This document shows, piece by piece, positions 1 through 6,289 of a DNA stretch of 8,583 nucleotides (position 1 is its first letter; each line of letters opens with the position of its first letter). A program made the translations under genes and the position numbers. This DNA is from Rhodospirillales bacterium. Its GTDB lineage: Bacteria > Pseudomonadota > Alphaproteobacteria > ATCC43930 > CGMCC-115725. The notes beneath the pieces were generated by a model, which was given only the letters and a program-made list of their open reading frames with translations, had not been told where the DNA came from and ran no database searches. Location: the NCBI GenBank assembly GCA_015654725.1, contig JAATGI010000422.1:1-8583 (forward strand), read 5' to 3'.

Positions 1-319
1 CCCCGCCGACGACCGCCATGCCCAGCAGGAACGGCGCCGCCGCCGGCGCGCCCAACAGGAACAGCGTCGCCGCCGCCAGTTTCACGTCGCCGCCCCCGAG
101 CCAGCCGCGCGCGAACAGAACGGCGGTCGCCGCGAACACGATGCCGGCGATCGCCGCCGCCCACAGCGCCGGCGCCCATTGCCCAATGATCGCCCATTTC
201 GCCAAGGCGGCGACCGCGACGGCCACCGGAACGAAATCCGGTATGCTGCGATGGCGAAGGTCTTGGTAGGAAGCAACCAGGAACATCGCCGCCGCGGCGA
301 GGCTGACCACAAACAACAC
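1..319 (-). CDS. cpaA: CpaA/TadV-type prepilin peptidase (A24 family), 3' part outside window
   Basis: Inner-membrane aspartyl protease that cleaves the short leader of Flp-type prepilins in the Tad/Cpa pilus system. The minus-strand translation opens with a hydrophobic helix, then YQDLRHRSIPD (residues 18-28, first catalytic Asp at 20), two more hydrophobic stretches, and GGGDVKL (75-81, second catalytic Asp at 78). This is the two-aspartate, GxGD layout of A24 peptidases of the small CpaA type, which lack the N-methyltransferase domain. Only about 106 codons are present, against roughly 160-170 for the family, so the end is missing at the window edge. The GTG at 319 is chosen because GGAAAGG lies 7 nt upstream. 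A GTG at 334 in the same frame would add VERLD. It lies about 110 nt downstream of the pilin gene on the same strand, the usual pilin-cpaA order. The family call is firm and the exact start is not. Confidence 0.9.
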   Translation of the reverse strand, partial: MLFVVSLAAAAMFLVASYQDLRHRSIPDFVPVAVAVAALAKWAIIGQWAPALWAAAIAGIVFAATAVLFARGWLGGGDVKLAAATLFLLGAPAAAPFLLGMAVVGG

Positions 320-395
320 GTCGAGCCTTTCCACGTTCGTGGACCATTCGCGGTCGTGTCCGTTAGCGCATGATCTCCACCCGTCATCCGTCCGT

Positions 396-415
396 CCGGC
401 CCGTCTCGGGGCCGG
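396..415 (-). promoter_or_regulatory. Intercistronic hairpin between pilin and cpaA
   Basis: A perfect 7-bp GC stem, CCGGCCC (396-402) with GGGCCGG (409-415) and a 6-nt loop, lies about 17 nt after the pilin stop codon and before the cpaA start. No T-run follows it on the minus strand, so a canonical intrinsic terminator is not supported. Structures in this place commonly protect abundant pilin mRNA from 3' exonucleases or cause partial termination. That role is inferred here. Confidence 0.5.
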
Positions 416-431
416 CTTCCTTGCGCCGCCG

Positions 432-593
432 TTAGATCGTGTTCGCGACCTTCGAGAACACGCCGCTGACGCTGGAGCCCAACAGGCTGACCGCGCCGAT
501 GATGACCACCGCGATCAGCGCCGCGATCAGCGCATATTCCAGCGCGGTCACGCCGCGCTTGTCCCCAACCACGCATTTTAGATAGCCCAACAT
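432..593 (-). CDS. Flp/PilA-type pilin prepilin (Tad pilus)
   Basis: Major or minor subunit of a Tad/Cpa (Flp) type IVb pilus. The 53-residue product has a short charged leader (MLGYLKCVVGDKRG) and then VTALEYALIAALI. Gly14 is the residue before the cleavage site, and Glu and Tyr fall at mature positions +5 and +6, the Flp hallmark. A single hydrophobic helix (about residues 15-38) continues into a short tail, giving a mature peptide of about 39 residues. The start at 593 is preferred over an in-frame start at 653 because GGAG lies 6 nt upstream of 593 and because Flp leaders are short. The next gene on the same strand encodes the matching prepilin peptidase. A Cys at leader position 7 is unremarkable. 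Whether it is the main structural pilin or a minor paralogue cannot be told here. Confidence 0.93.
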   Translation of the reverse strand: MLGYLKCVVGDKRGVTALEYALIAALIAVVIIGAVSLLGSSVSGVFSKVANTI

Positions 594-624
594 GTCGTTC
601 TCCGTCGTTGATATCCCACTCCTG

Positions 625-638
625 CCCATGTTCATGGG
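625..638. promoter_or_regulatory. 14-bp dyad CCCATGTTCATGGG upstream of pilin
   Basis: A perfect dyad, CCCATG-TT-CATGGG, with a flanking GCCCA...TGGGC match (624-628 with 639-643), lies 32 nt upstream of the pilin start codon. It is either in the 5' untranslated leader or near the promoter. The 2-nt centre makes it more like a protein operator than an RNA hairpin. No binding protein is identified. Confidence 0.3.
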
Positions 639-655
639 TGGGCATTCCCCCACTT

Positions 656-670
656 TTAACAGCTTTTTAC
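656..670. promoter_or_regulatory. Possible CtrA-like box (TTAA-N7-TTAC)
   Basis: TTAACAGCTTTTTAC matches the alphaproteobacterial CtrA consensus TTAA-N7-TTAA at 7 of 8 fixed positions. It sits about 63-77 nt upstream of the pilin start. In Caulobacter the pilin gene pilA is activated by CtrA, so the position is plausible. The region is AT-rich, and one near-match can occur by chance. Confidence 0.25.
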
Positions 671-840
671 CTACTGCATACTGCGGTATTCTACTAAAAT
701 TCTAACAATATCTAGTCGCGCAGCATTTGGATCGGTATCATAGATTCGTCGGCTAGACAAGCGTGGCAGAACGGAAAAACGGTGTTACGGGTCGGTTCGA
801 CTCGAGTGGGCCGCGCGCCCGCGCCGCGGAGGGCAGTTCG

Positions 841-1827
841 ATGGGCAGGCTTTTGGTGGTAACGCCGGTGCTCGACGATTGGGCAGCGTTGCGGCATCTG
901 CTGACGGCGCTGGCGGCCGAGTTGCGGGATAGCGGCGGACGGCGCCTGGTCGTCTTGGTCATCGATGACGGTTCGAGCGTAGCGCTCGAACCGGGCGATT
1001 TCATCGCCGACGGCCGCCCGATCGAGCGCATCGAGATCGTCCGGCTCGCGGTCAATCTCGGCCATCAGCGCGCGATCGCGGTCGGCCTGACCGAGGCGGC
1101 GGCGCGGTCCGATATCGACGCCATTCTGGTGATGGATTGCGACGGCGAGGACCGGCCCGAGGACGCGGCGAAGCTGATCGCCGCCGCGGCCGCCGACCCG
1201 AATACCATCGTATTCGCCCAACGAACCAAGCGGTCGGAGGGCACGGTGTTCAGGGCCGGCCACGCGATCTACAAGCTGCTGTTCCGCGCGCTGGCGGGAA
1301 AAACCGTGGATTTCGGCAATTTCTCGCTGTTGCCGATCGCGGCGGCGCGGCGCCTGTGTTACTCGGCCGATCTGTGGAACAATTTGCCGGCGGCGATTTT
1401 GCGCGCGCGGCTCCCCCACCGCACCGTCCCGACCGAGCGCGGCCGGCGCTATGCCGGGGCCTCGAACATGAATTGGGTATCGCTGGTGATCCACGGGCTG
1501 TCGGCGCTGTCGGTCTATTCCGACGTGATTTTCGTCCGCCTGCTGATCGCCGCCGCCGCTTTCGCCGGCCTCGCCATGGTCGGCATCCTGGTTGCGTTGG
1601 TGATGCGCTTCGCCACCGACCTGGTGATTCCCGGCTGGACCTCGACCGTGATCGGCATTTTCCTGATTTTGCTGGTCCAGATGGGCATCGCGGTCGTCGT
1701 CACCGCGATTCTGATCCTCGGCCGGCGCAGCGCCCGGCCATTCGTGCCGATCAGCGATTGCGCCCAGTTCGTCGCCGAACGCGAGATCGTCGCCGCCTTC
1801 GAACCGGCAAAGACGGTCGGATCGTGA
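841..1827 (+). CDS. GT2 polyprenyl-phosphate sugar transferase, DPM1/GtrB-like, with two C-terminal TM helices
   Basis: Likely moves a hexose from a nucleotide sugar to polyprenyl phosphate at the cytoplasmic face of the inner membrane, making the lipid-linked donor that GT-C enzymes use. The 328-residue product has a GT-A domain: VTPVLDD near the N-terminus, IDDGS (41-45), NLGHQRAIAVGL (72-83), and the metal-binding acidic motif VMDCDGEDRPED (97-108). It then has the FRAGHAIYKLLFRAL helix (137-151), the YAGASNMNW segment (204-212), and two membrane helices (about 232-256 and 266-293). That arrangement is typical of GtrB/DPM-type enzymes with a two-helix anchor. ATG 841 is chosen because GGAGG lies 8 nt upstream and the conserved fold starts at once. 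A GTG at 763 would add 26 unconserved residues. It is first in a run of five same-strand genes. The sugar is not readable from the sequence. Confidence 0.85.
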   Translation: MGRLLVVTPVLDDWAALRHLLTALAAELRDSGGRRLVVLVIDDGSSVALEPGDFIADGRPIERIEIVRLAVNLGHQRAIAVGLTEAAARSDIDAILVMDCDGEDRPEDAAKLIAAAAADPNTIVFAQRTKRSEGTVFRAGHAIYKLLFRALAGKTVDFGNFSLLPIAAARRLCYSADLWNNLPAAILRARLPHRTVPTERGRRYAGASNMNWVSLVIHGLSALSVYSDVIFVRLLIAAAAFAGLAMVGILVALVMRFATDLVIPGWTSTVIGIFLILLVQMGIAVVVTAILILGRRSARPFVPISDCAQFVAEREIVAAFEPAKTVGS

Positions 1828-1863
1828 TGCCGTCCCGAATTGGCGGTTCGATTTTGCCTTTTG

Positions 1864-1932
1864 CACCCCCACCCGAAACGCCGCTCGCGTCGCTCGCGAC
1901 GTTTCTTCCCTCCCCCTTCAAGGGGGAGGGGG
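1864..1932 (+). repeat. Palindromic intergenic repeat, copy A
   Basis: Starts with CACCCCCACCC (1864-1874). Next is a variable inner hairpin, GAAACG (1875-1880) with CGTTTC (1900-1905), containing a nested TCGCG/CGCGA stem. It ends with a strong terminal hairpin, CCCTCCCCC (1908-1916) with GGGGGAGGG (1922-1930). Two more copies lie at 3353-3411 and 3426-3491. Similar G/C-run palindromes are scattered between genes in many alphaproteobacterial genomes. It fills the gap between the first two genes of the run and could weakly terminate or stabilise the transcript. No T-run follows. Confidence 0.8.
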
Positions 1933-1973
1933 ACGTAGCCGACTGTTCCAAACGGGAATTGCCTTAGCCTCTC

Positions 1974-3320
1974 ATGTCCAGCGCTCCGGCCATCTCGCGA
2001 ACCGCCGCCGTAACCGGCCGGGCGTGCCCCGGCGTCGGCGGTGGGTGGATGGCACGCTTGGTCGTGCCCGCCGCCGGCCTGACCGCGCTCGCGATATTCG
2101 TCGCGCTCTACGCGTTGCGGCCGGAAATTTACTTCGTCGTGTTGTCCTTCATCGGGGTCGACCCGGTCAAGATTCCGTTCTTCGATTTGGAATATGTGCT
2201 TGCCGGCACCGAATGCTGGCGACGCGGCGTCGATGTCTATATCGATAATCCTTGCGACCTTGCCAGCCGGCCGTGGGACTATTCGCCGCTGCTGCTGCGG
2301 GCCTGGTTTCTGGGCAACACCGCGTTGACCACGCCGCTCGGCCTGATCATGGACGCCGCCTTCTTCTGCTCCTTCGCGGCGTTTCCGCCGCCACGCGACT
2401 GCGGCGCGTTGCTCGCGATGCTCGCCGCAGTAATGTCACAGCGCGTGGCCTTCGCCGCCGAGCGCGGCAACATCGACGTCATCATCTTCATCGCCATGGT
2501 GGCGGCCGCCGTCCTGTCGGTAGGCCCGACAGCGCGCCGCATGTTCGGCTACGGCATCCTGGCGTTCTTGGGACTGTTGAAGATTTACCCCTTTGTCGCG
2601 CTGGGCTTGGGACTGCGCGAGCGGCCGCGGGTATTGTTCGGCATCGCCGCCGCGACGGCGGCGATCTTCGGCTGGTTCGTTTGGTTCTTCCACGCCGAGT
2701 TCGCCGGCATGGCGGCCGTCATTCCGGCGGGCGACTCACGTGATTTCATCGGCGCCGTGAATGTGCCGGCGGCGCTGGGCAAGATCATATGGCAACCCTA
2801 CGGCGCGGTTCTGATATGGGCCGGTTTGCTGGCGCGAGCGTCGGCGCAGGTCGCTCGCCTCGTGCGCTGGACCGATTTTCGCGCCGCGCTGACCGCCCTG
2901 CCGAGACTCGAAGCCAATTTCCTGGTGCTGGGCGCGCTGGTGACGGATGGCTGTTTCTTCACCGGGCAAAGCGTCGGCTATCGCGGTATTTATCTGCTGC
3001 TGGCGCTGCCCGCGATCGCGGCGATGGCGAGCCGTGACGGCGGCATCGGCGTGTTCGCACGGCGCACTCGGATCGTCATCGTCCTCTTGATGTGGGAAGG
3101 CTTGGTTACCTGGGCGGGCGCGATACCGAAGTTTGTCGAAACGCTGGCGCCGCCGATCGGACGCAAGGTCTTCGAGATCACCTGGCTCTTGGGCGAATTG
3201 GTGTGGTGGCACCTGGCCGCTATCCTCGCCGCCGTGCTGGTCTGTTTCGTGCTGGAATCCGACGTCGCCAAGGCGCTCCTCGGAACGTCGCTCCATCGCA
3301 GCGCCCCGGAGGCGCGGTGA
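1974..3320 (+). CDS. Polytopic membrane protein, GT-C/GT87-like putative glycosyltransferase
   Basis: A 448-residue, very hydrophobic protein with around ten possible membrane helices. The layout resembles GT-C glycosyltransferases that take sugars from polyprenyl phosphates on the periplasmic side. After the first helix a soluble loop has PFFDLEYVLAGTECWRRG (from residue 68), with an Asp-centred motif where GT-C enzymes put their catalytic acid. WDYSPLLL (101-108) replaces the YxYPP motif of GT87. ERGNIDV (163-169) and LLKIYPF (201-207) occupy the places where GT87 proteins have GQxN and KP/KxYP motifs. It is therefore a divergent relative of the two GT87 genes downstream, and its assignment is weaker. 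It shares strand and context with the GT2 gene, separated by a repeat-bearing 146-nt gap. The start is uncertain: no good ribosome site precedes 1974, and ATG 2049 (MARLVVPAAG) directly before the first helix is an alternative. Confidence 0.7.
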   Translation: MSSAPAISRTAAVTGRACPGVGGGWMARLVVPAAGLTALAIFVALYALRPEIYFVVLSFIGVDPVKIPFFDLEYVLAGTECWRRGVDVYIDNPCDLASRPWDYSPLLLRAWFLGNTALTTPLGLIMDAAFFCSFAAFPPPRDCGALLAMLAAVMSQRVAFAAERGNIDVIIFIAMVAAAVLSVGPTARRMFGYGILAFLGLLKIYPFVALGLGLRERPRVLFGIAAATAAIFGWFVWFFHAEFAGMAAVIPAGDSRDFIGAVNVPAALGKIIWQPYGAVLIWAGLLARASAQVARLVRWTDFRAALTALPRLEANFLVLGALVTDGCFFTGQSVGYRGIYLLLALPAIAAMASRDGGIGVFARRTRIVIVLLMWEGLVTWAGAIPKFVETLAPPIGRKVFEITWLLGELVWWHLAAILAAVLVCFVLESDVAKALLGTSLHRSAPEAR

Positions 3321-3352
3321 AAGGCATGATCCGATTGGAGCGCAACGCTTTG

Positions 3353-3411
3353 CCCCTCCCCCTTGATGGGGGAGGACGCGCGCAGCTGAAAGCTGCGAGC
3401 GGGTGGGGGTG
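3353..3411 (-). repeat. Palindromic intergenic repeat, copy B (inverted)
   Basis: Same element as copy A in the opposite orientation. The terminal hairpin is CCTCCCCC (3355-3362) with GGGGGAGG (3368-3375). The inner stem is CGCAGCT (3381-3387) with AGCTGCG (3391-3397), and GGGTGGGGGTG (3401-3411) follows. The inner stem has a quite different sequence from copies A and C but still pairs perfectly. Confidence 0.8.
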
Positions 3412-3438
3412 ATCGCCGTGCCTCCATCACCCCCACCC
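3401..3438. repeat. 13-bp inverted repeat joining repeat copies B and C
   Basis: GGGTGGGGGTGAT (3401-3413) and ATCACCCCCACCC (3426-3438) are perfect inverted repeats with a 12-nt spacer. They form the junction of the head-to-head repeat copies B and C. As RNA this would be a very stable hairpin inside the leader between the GT-C-like gene and the GT22 gene. Confidence 0.75.
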
Positions 3439-3491
3439 GAAATGCCCCGCTTTCGCTCGGCATTTCTTCCCTCCCCCATCGAGGGGGAGGG
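3426..3491 (+). repeat. Palindromic intergenic repeat, copy C
   Basis: Starts with ATCACCCCCACCC (3426-3438). The inner stem is GAAATGCC (3439-3446) with GGCATTTC (3459-3466), and the terminal hairpin is CCCTCCCCC (3469-3477) with GGGGGAGGG (3483-3491). It is in the same orientation as copy A and inverted to copy B. Its last purine-rich arm ends 1 nt before the ATG at 3493, so the repeat itself supplies the only Shine-Dalgarno-like sequence of the next gene. Confidence 0.8.
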
Positions 3492-3492
3492 T

Positions 3493-5055
3493 ATGAATTT
3501 GCTCGGGTCCCGCATGAGCGCAAATCCGGAGAGGAATGAGCGTGGCACCGCCGCCGCCCGCGTCCACTTCGATCTCGTGATCTTGCTCGGTGTCGCGTTC
3601 GCGCTAAGGCTCGGGGTCTATTTCCTGCTGCCCAACATTCATTACGCCGACGAGATATTTCAGGTGCTGGAGCCGGCGCATCGGCTGGTGTTCGGCACCG
3701 GCATCCTGTCGTGGGAATGGGTGGTCGGCATCCGCTCTTGGCTGGTGCCGGGATTGCTTGCCGGGCTGATGGAGATGGGCCGGCTGTTCGGCGACCGGCC
3801 GGTGGCGATCAATCTGCCGGTCGCCCTGTTCATGATCGCGGCGTCGCTGGCCCCGGTCGCCTGCGCCTATCTCTGGGGCCGGCGCTGGCACGGCAATTGG
3901 GGCGGAATCGTCGCCGGCGGGGTCGCGACGATCTGGGTCGATCTCGTCTATATGGCCGATCACACCCTGACCGAGGTGTTGGCCGCCGACTGTCTTCCGG
4001 TGGCGTTGTATCTGAGCCTATCGGGCGCGACACAAATTTCGCGCCGGCGCTTGTTCGCGGCGGGCGTGCTGTTGGGCCTGACCTTCGCGCTGCGCTTTCA
4101 CCTGGCGCCAGCGCTGGTGGTGGCGGCGTTCGGGATGTGCGGGGTCCGGCGCGGTTTCGCGCCGTGGCGAACCCTGATCGCGGGCGCGAGCTTGCCGTTG
4201 CTGCTCTCGGGCCTGCTCGATTGGGCGACCTTGGGCGCGCCGTTCCAATCGGTGTGGCTCAACATCTGGCTCAATCTCGGCGCCGGCGTCAGCGCCGAGG
4301 CGGGCACGAAACCCTTTGCCACGCTCTTGCTGTTGCCAGCGGCGGTTTGGGGCCTGGGCGGCTTCGCGGTGATGATTGGCACCGTGGCCGTGGGAGCGCG
4401 GCGCCTGCCGTGGCTTCTGTGGGTGGCGCTGGCGATTTTCCTGACCCACTCTCTGATCGCCCATAAGGAATACCGCTTCATCTTTCCGGCGATACCGTTG
4501 CTGGTCATCCTGGCCGGGCTCGGCACCGCGGAGCTGATCGAATTGGCGCGGCGCGCGTTGCCAAGGCCGGTGCCGGCGGCGTGGTTCGTGGCGCTCGGGT
4601 TGTTGCTCTGGACGGCGCTGTCGGCGCAGATCGGAAATTCGGCGGTGTTCAGCGTCCCTTGGACCCGCCAGCGCGCCCAGCTCGCCGCCTTCGCCGTCAT
4701 CGCGCACCAGCCAAAAATCTGCGGTGTCGGTCTCGACAACGTCTATTGGACAATGACGCCGGGCCAGAGCTGGCTGCCGCCGAACGTGCCGCTCTATCAG
4801 ATCGAGGCGGACCGGCTCCGCTCTCAAGCGCCGGCCTTCAACGCCATCCTCGCGCGCGAAAGCCAGCCGGTCGAGGATACGCGCTATCGCCGCGTCGAAT
4901 GCTTCGACGGCGACCGCAAACCGGACGGACAGGCCGCCATCCGCCTGTGCCTGTGGCGGCGCGATGACGGCTGCGACGCCACGGCAGCGCCACTGCCGAC
5001 GCCGAACTGGCCCAGTTTTTTCACCGGCCAGCCCGTGATCCTTGACGAGGATTAG
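3493..5055 (+). CDS. GT22 (ALG9/PIG-B-like) mannosyltransferase family membrane protein
   Basis: Integral membrane GT-C glycosyltransferase. Eukaryotic GT22 enzymes (ALG9, ALG12, PIG-B) transfer mannose from dolichyl-phosphate-mannose, so a polyprenyl-phosphate sugar donor is expected here. Signature motifs are present with residues numbered from 3493: HYADEIFQ (50-57) with the Asp-Glu pair in the first luminal/periplasmic loop, EPAH (60-63), SWEW (73-76), RSW (81-83), and HKEYRFIFP (324-332). About ten hydrophobic segments precede a soluble C-terminal region (about 380-520). The product is 520 residues, in the family range. The start is ambiguous. ATG 3493 follows GGGGGAGGGT, but the purine-rich stretch is only 2-3 nt away. 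ATG 3514 (MSANPERN) would give 513 residues and has no clear ribosome site. The frame stays open upstream through the repeat but encodes only repeat-derived peptide. The stop is 1 nt before the next start, so the genes are probably translationally coupled. Confidence 0.87.
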   Translation: MNLLGSRMSANPERNERGTAAARVHFDLVILLGVAFALRLGVYFLLPNIHYADEIFQVLEPAHRLVFGTGILSWEWVVGIRSWLVPGLLAGLMEMGRLFGDRPVAINLPVALFMIAASLAPVACAYLWGRRWHGNWGGIVAGGVATIWVDLVYMADHTLTEVLAADCLPVALYLSLSGATQISRRRLFAAGVLLGLTFALRFHLAPALVVAAFGMCGVRRGFAPWRTLIAGASLPLLLSGLLDWATLGAPFQSVWLNIWLNLGAGVSAEAGTKPFATLLLLPAAVWGLGGFAVMIGTVAVGARRLPWLLWVALAIFLTHSLIAHKEYRFIFPAIPLLVILAGLGTAELIELARRALPRPVPAAWFVALGLLLWTALSAQIGNSAVFSVPWTRQRAQLAAFAVIAHQPKICGVGLDNVYWTMTPGQSWLPPNVPLYQIEADRLRSQAPAFNAILARESQPVEDTRYRRVECFDGDRKPDGQAAIRLCLWRRDDGCDATAAPLPTPNWPSFFTGQPVILDED

Positions 5056-5056
5056 G

Positions 5057-6289
5057 ATGACCTCGAAGCCCGAAACCCCGCCACCGTCCCTCCTGGCGGC
5101 GCTCAGGAGCGGCGCCTGGCTCGACCGGGTTCGGGTCGTCGCCTGGGGCCGTTTGCTGCTGATTCTGGAAGCGGTGGCGCTGATCGCGCTCGCCGCCGGC
5201 ACCTACGGCCTCTACGTGCCCCTCGAACTGCCGAGCTCGACCGACTTCATCAGCTTTTTCGCCGCCGGGCGGCTGGCCGACGCCGGCGCGCCGTGGCTTG
5301 CCTACGTCCCGGCCTACCATCACGCAATGGAACAGCAGGTGTTCGGCGATCCGCGCCTGCCTTACGCCTATTTCTTCTTCTACCCGCCGACCTTTATCCT
5401 GGTTTGCGCCGGGCTGGCGCTAATCCCGTGGTATCTCGGCGCTTTCGCGTTCTGGGCAATTGTCACCGGTGCCTTATTCGCGCTGAGCCTGAGATTAATT
5501 ATCAAGGACTGGCCGCAAGTCATTGCCTACCTATCCTTTCCCGCCGCGGCCGCGACCATCGGCATCGGCCAGAACTCGATGCTGACCGCCGCGCTGTTCG
5601 GATTCGCCACATATTTCATCGATCGGCGCCCGTTTTGCGCCGGGCTTTTGTTCGGCGCCATCGTCTATAAGCCGCATTTTCTGCTGATCGCGCCGGTTGC
5701 CTTGCTCGCCGGGCGGCACTGGCGCGCGCTCGCCGGCATGGCGGTTTCGGCCGCCGCGATCGTCGCCCTTTCCTGGCTCTGCTTCGGCACCGAAACCTGG
5801 CTGGCCTTCCTCGGTCAAGCCCAGGTGGCCGCCGCTTCGTTCAGCGTCGGACGCGTCGGCTACGCCGGGCTGGTCAGCCTGTTCGCGGCCGCGCGCCTGC
5901 TCGGCGCCGATCTGGATTTGGCCTATGTCATTCAAGGCCTTACCGCGGTGGCTGCGGCCGCGTTGGTGGCCTGGGTATGGTGGCGCGGCGGCAGCTTGCC
6001 GGTACGCGCGCTGGTCTTGATCGCGGCCACCTTGATCGCGCCGCCGGTGATCCTGTTTTACGACTTGCTTCCCGCCGCTATCGCCATCGCCTGGCTCGTG
6101 CTCGATGCGCGCAAAACCGGCTTCCTGCCCTGGGAAAAGCTGGTGCTGTGCGTGATCTGGATCGTGCCCATTCTGTCGCGCGGCATCGGCATCGCGCTCG
6201 AAGTGCCGATCGGGCCGATCGCCACCATCGCGCTGCTCGCGCTCGCCGCGATCCGGGCGCGGAATGAATGGCGCGTGAGCAAGCCATGA
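5057..6289 (+). CDS. GT87 (DUF2029) family polyprenol-phosphate-sugar-dependent glycosyltransferase, paralogue 1
   Basis: A 410-residue polytopic membrane protein of the GT-C class. Characterised GT87 members such as mycobacterial PimE and AftC take sugars from polyprenyl-phosphate donors on the outer face of the membrane. After the first helix comes STDFISFFAAGRLA (61-74), with the candidate catalytic Asp63. FFYPPTF (107-113), IGIGQNS (168-174), VYKPHFLL (203-210) and a later ILFYDLLPA segment follow. These are the hallmarks of the family, and all recur in the next gene. ATG 5057 is preferred because GAGG lies 6 nt upstream. A TTG at 5042 in frame would overlap the previous gene. The stop of the GT22 gene is 1 nt before the start, and the end overlaps the next start (ATGA), so all three are probably one transcript. 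Sugar and acceptor are unknown. Confidence 0.87.
   Translation: MTSKPETPPPSLLAALRSGAWLDRVRVVAWGRLLLILEAVALIALAAGTYGLYVPLELPSSTDFISFFAAGRLADAGAPWLAYVPAYHHAMEQQVFGDPRLPYAYFFFYPPTFILVCAGLALIPWYLGAFAFWAIVTGALFALSLRLIIKDWPQVIAYLSFPAAAATIGIGQNSMLTAALFGFATYFIDRRPFCAGLLFGAIVYKPHFLLIAPVALLAGRHWRALAGMAVSAAAIVALSWLCFGTETWLAFLGQAQVAAASFSVGRVGYAGLVSLFAAARLLGADLDLAYVIQGLTAVAAAALVAWVWWRGGSLPVRALVLIAATLIAPPVILFYDLLPAAIAIAWLVLDARKTGFLPWEKLVLCVIWIVPILSRGIGIALEVPIGPIATIALLALAAIRARNEWRVSKP

Larger units (their letters stand above)
594..840. other. Divergent intergenic/regulatory region between pilin and glycosyltransferase genes
   Basis: About 247 bp between two divergent coding starts, clearly AT-richer between about 654 and 775 than the flanking genes. 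It must hold the promoters for the pilin (minus) and the glycosyltransferase run (plus). Visible elements are a 14-bp dyad at 625-638, a CtrA-like bipartite box at 656-670, and a 7-bp tandem repeat TACTGCA/TACTGCG at 672-685. I see no convincing sigma-70 -35/-10 pair on either strand. An open frame in phase with the glycosyltransferase extends up to a GTG at 763, but its extra peptide looks non-conserved. Confidence 0.6.

Noticed and set aside
82..645. Minus-strand frame covering the pilin and cpaA region
   Set aside because: It is a third frame over two real genes. The alternative frames give exact Flp and CpaA motifs.
712..1872. Long minus-strand open frame (386 codons) opposite the GT2 gene
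   Set aside because: Its translation is dominated by Arg, Gln, His, Asp and Gly with no domain pattern, as expected for the antisense of a hydrophobic GC-rich gene. The plus frame has clear GT2 motifs.
1864..3491. Repeats as a CRISPR array or intrinsic terminators
   Set aside because: The copies are few, far apart, in mixed orientation and without regular spacers, so this is not CRISPR. The hairpins are GC-rich but lack a following T-run, so canonical termination is not supported.
3403..3492. Upstream extension of the GT22 frame from a GTG at 3403
   Set aside because: The added peptide (MGVIAVPPSPPPEMPRF and on) is just the translation of the palindromic repeat.
4018..5202. Long minus-strand open frame (394 codons) opposite the GT22 gene
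   Set aside because: Same low-complexity charged composition, and it crosses two coupled plus-strand genes. It is a shadow of GC-rich codon bias.
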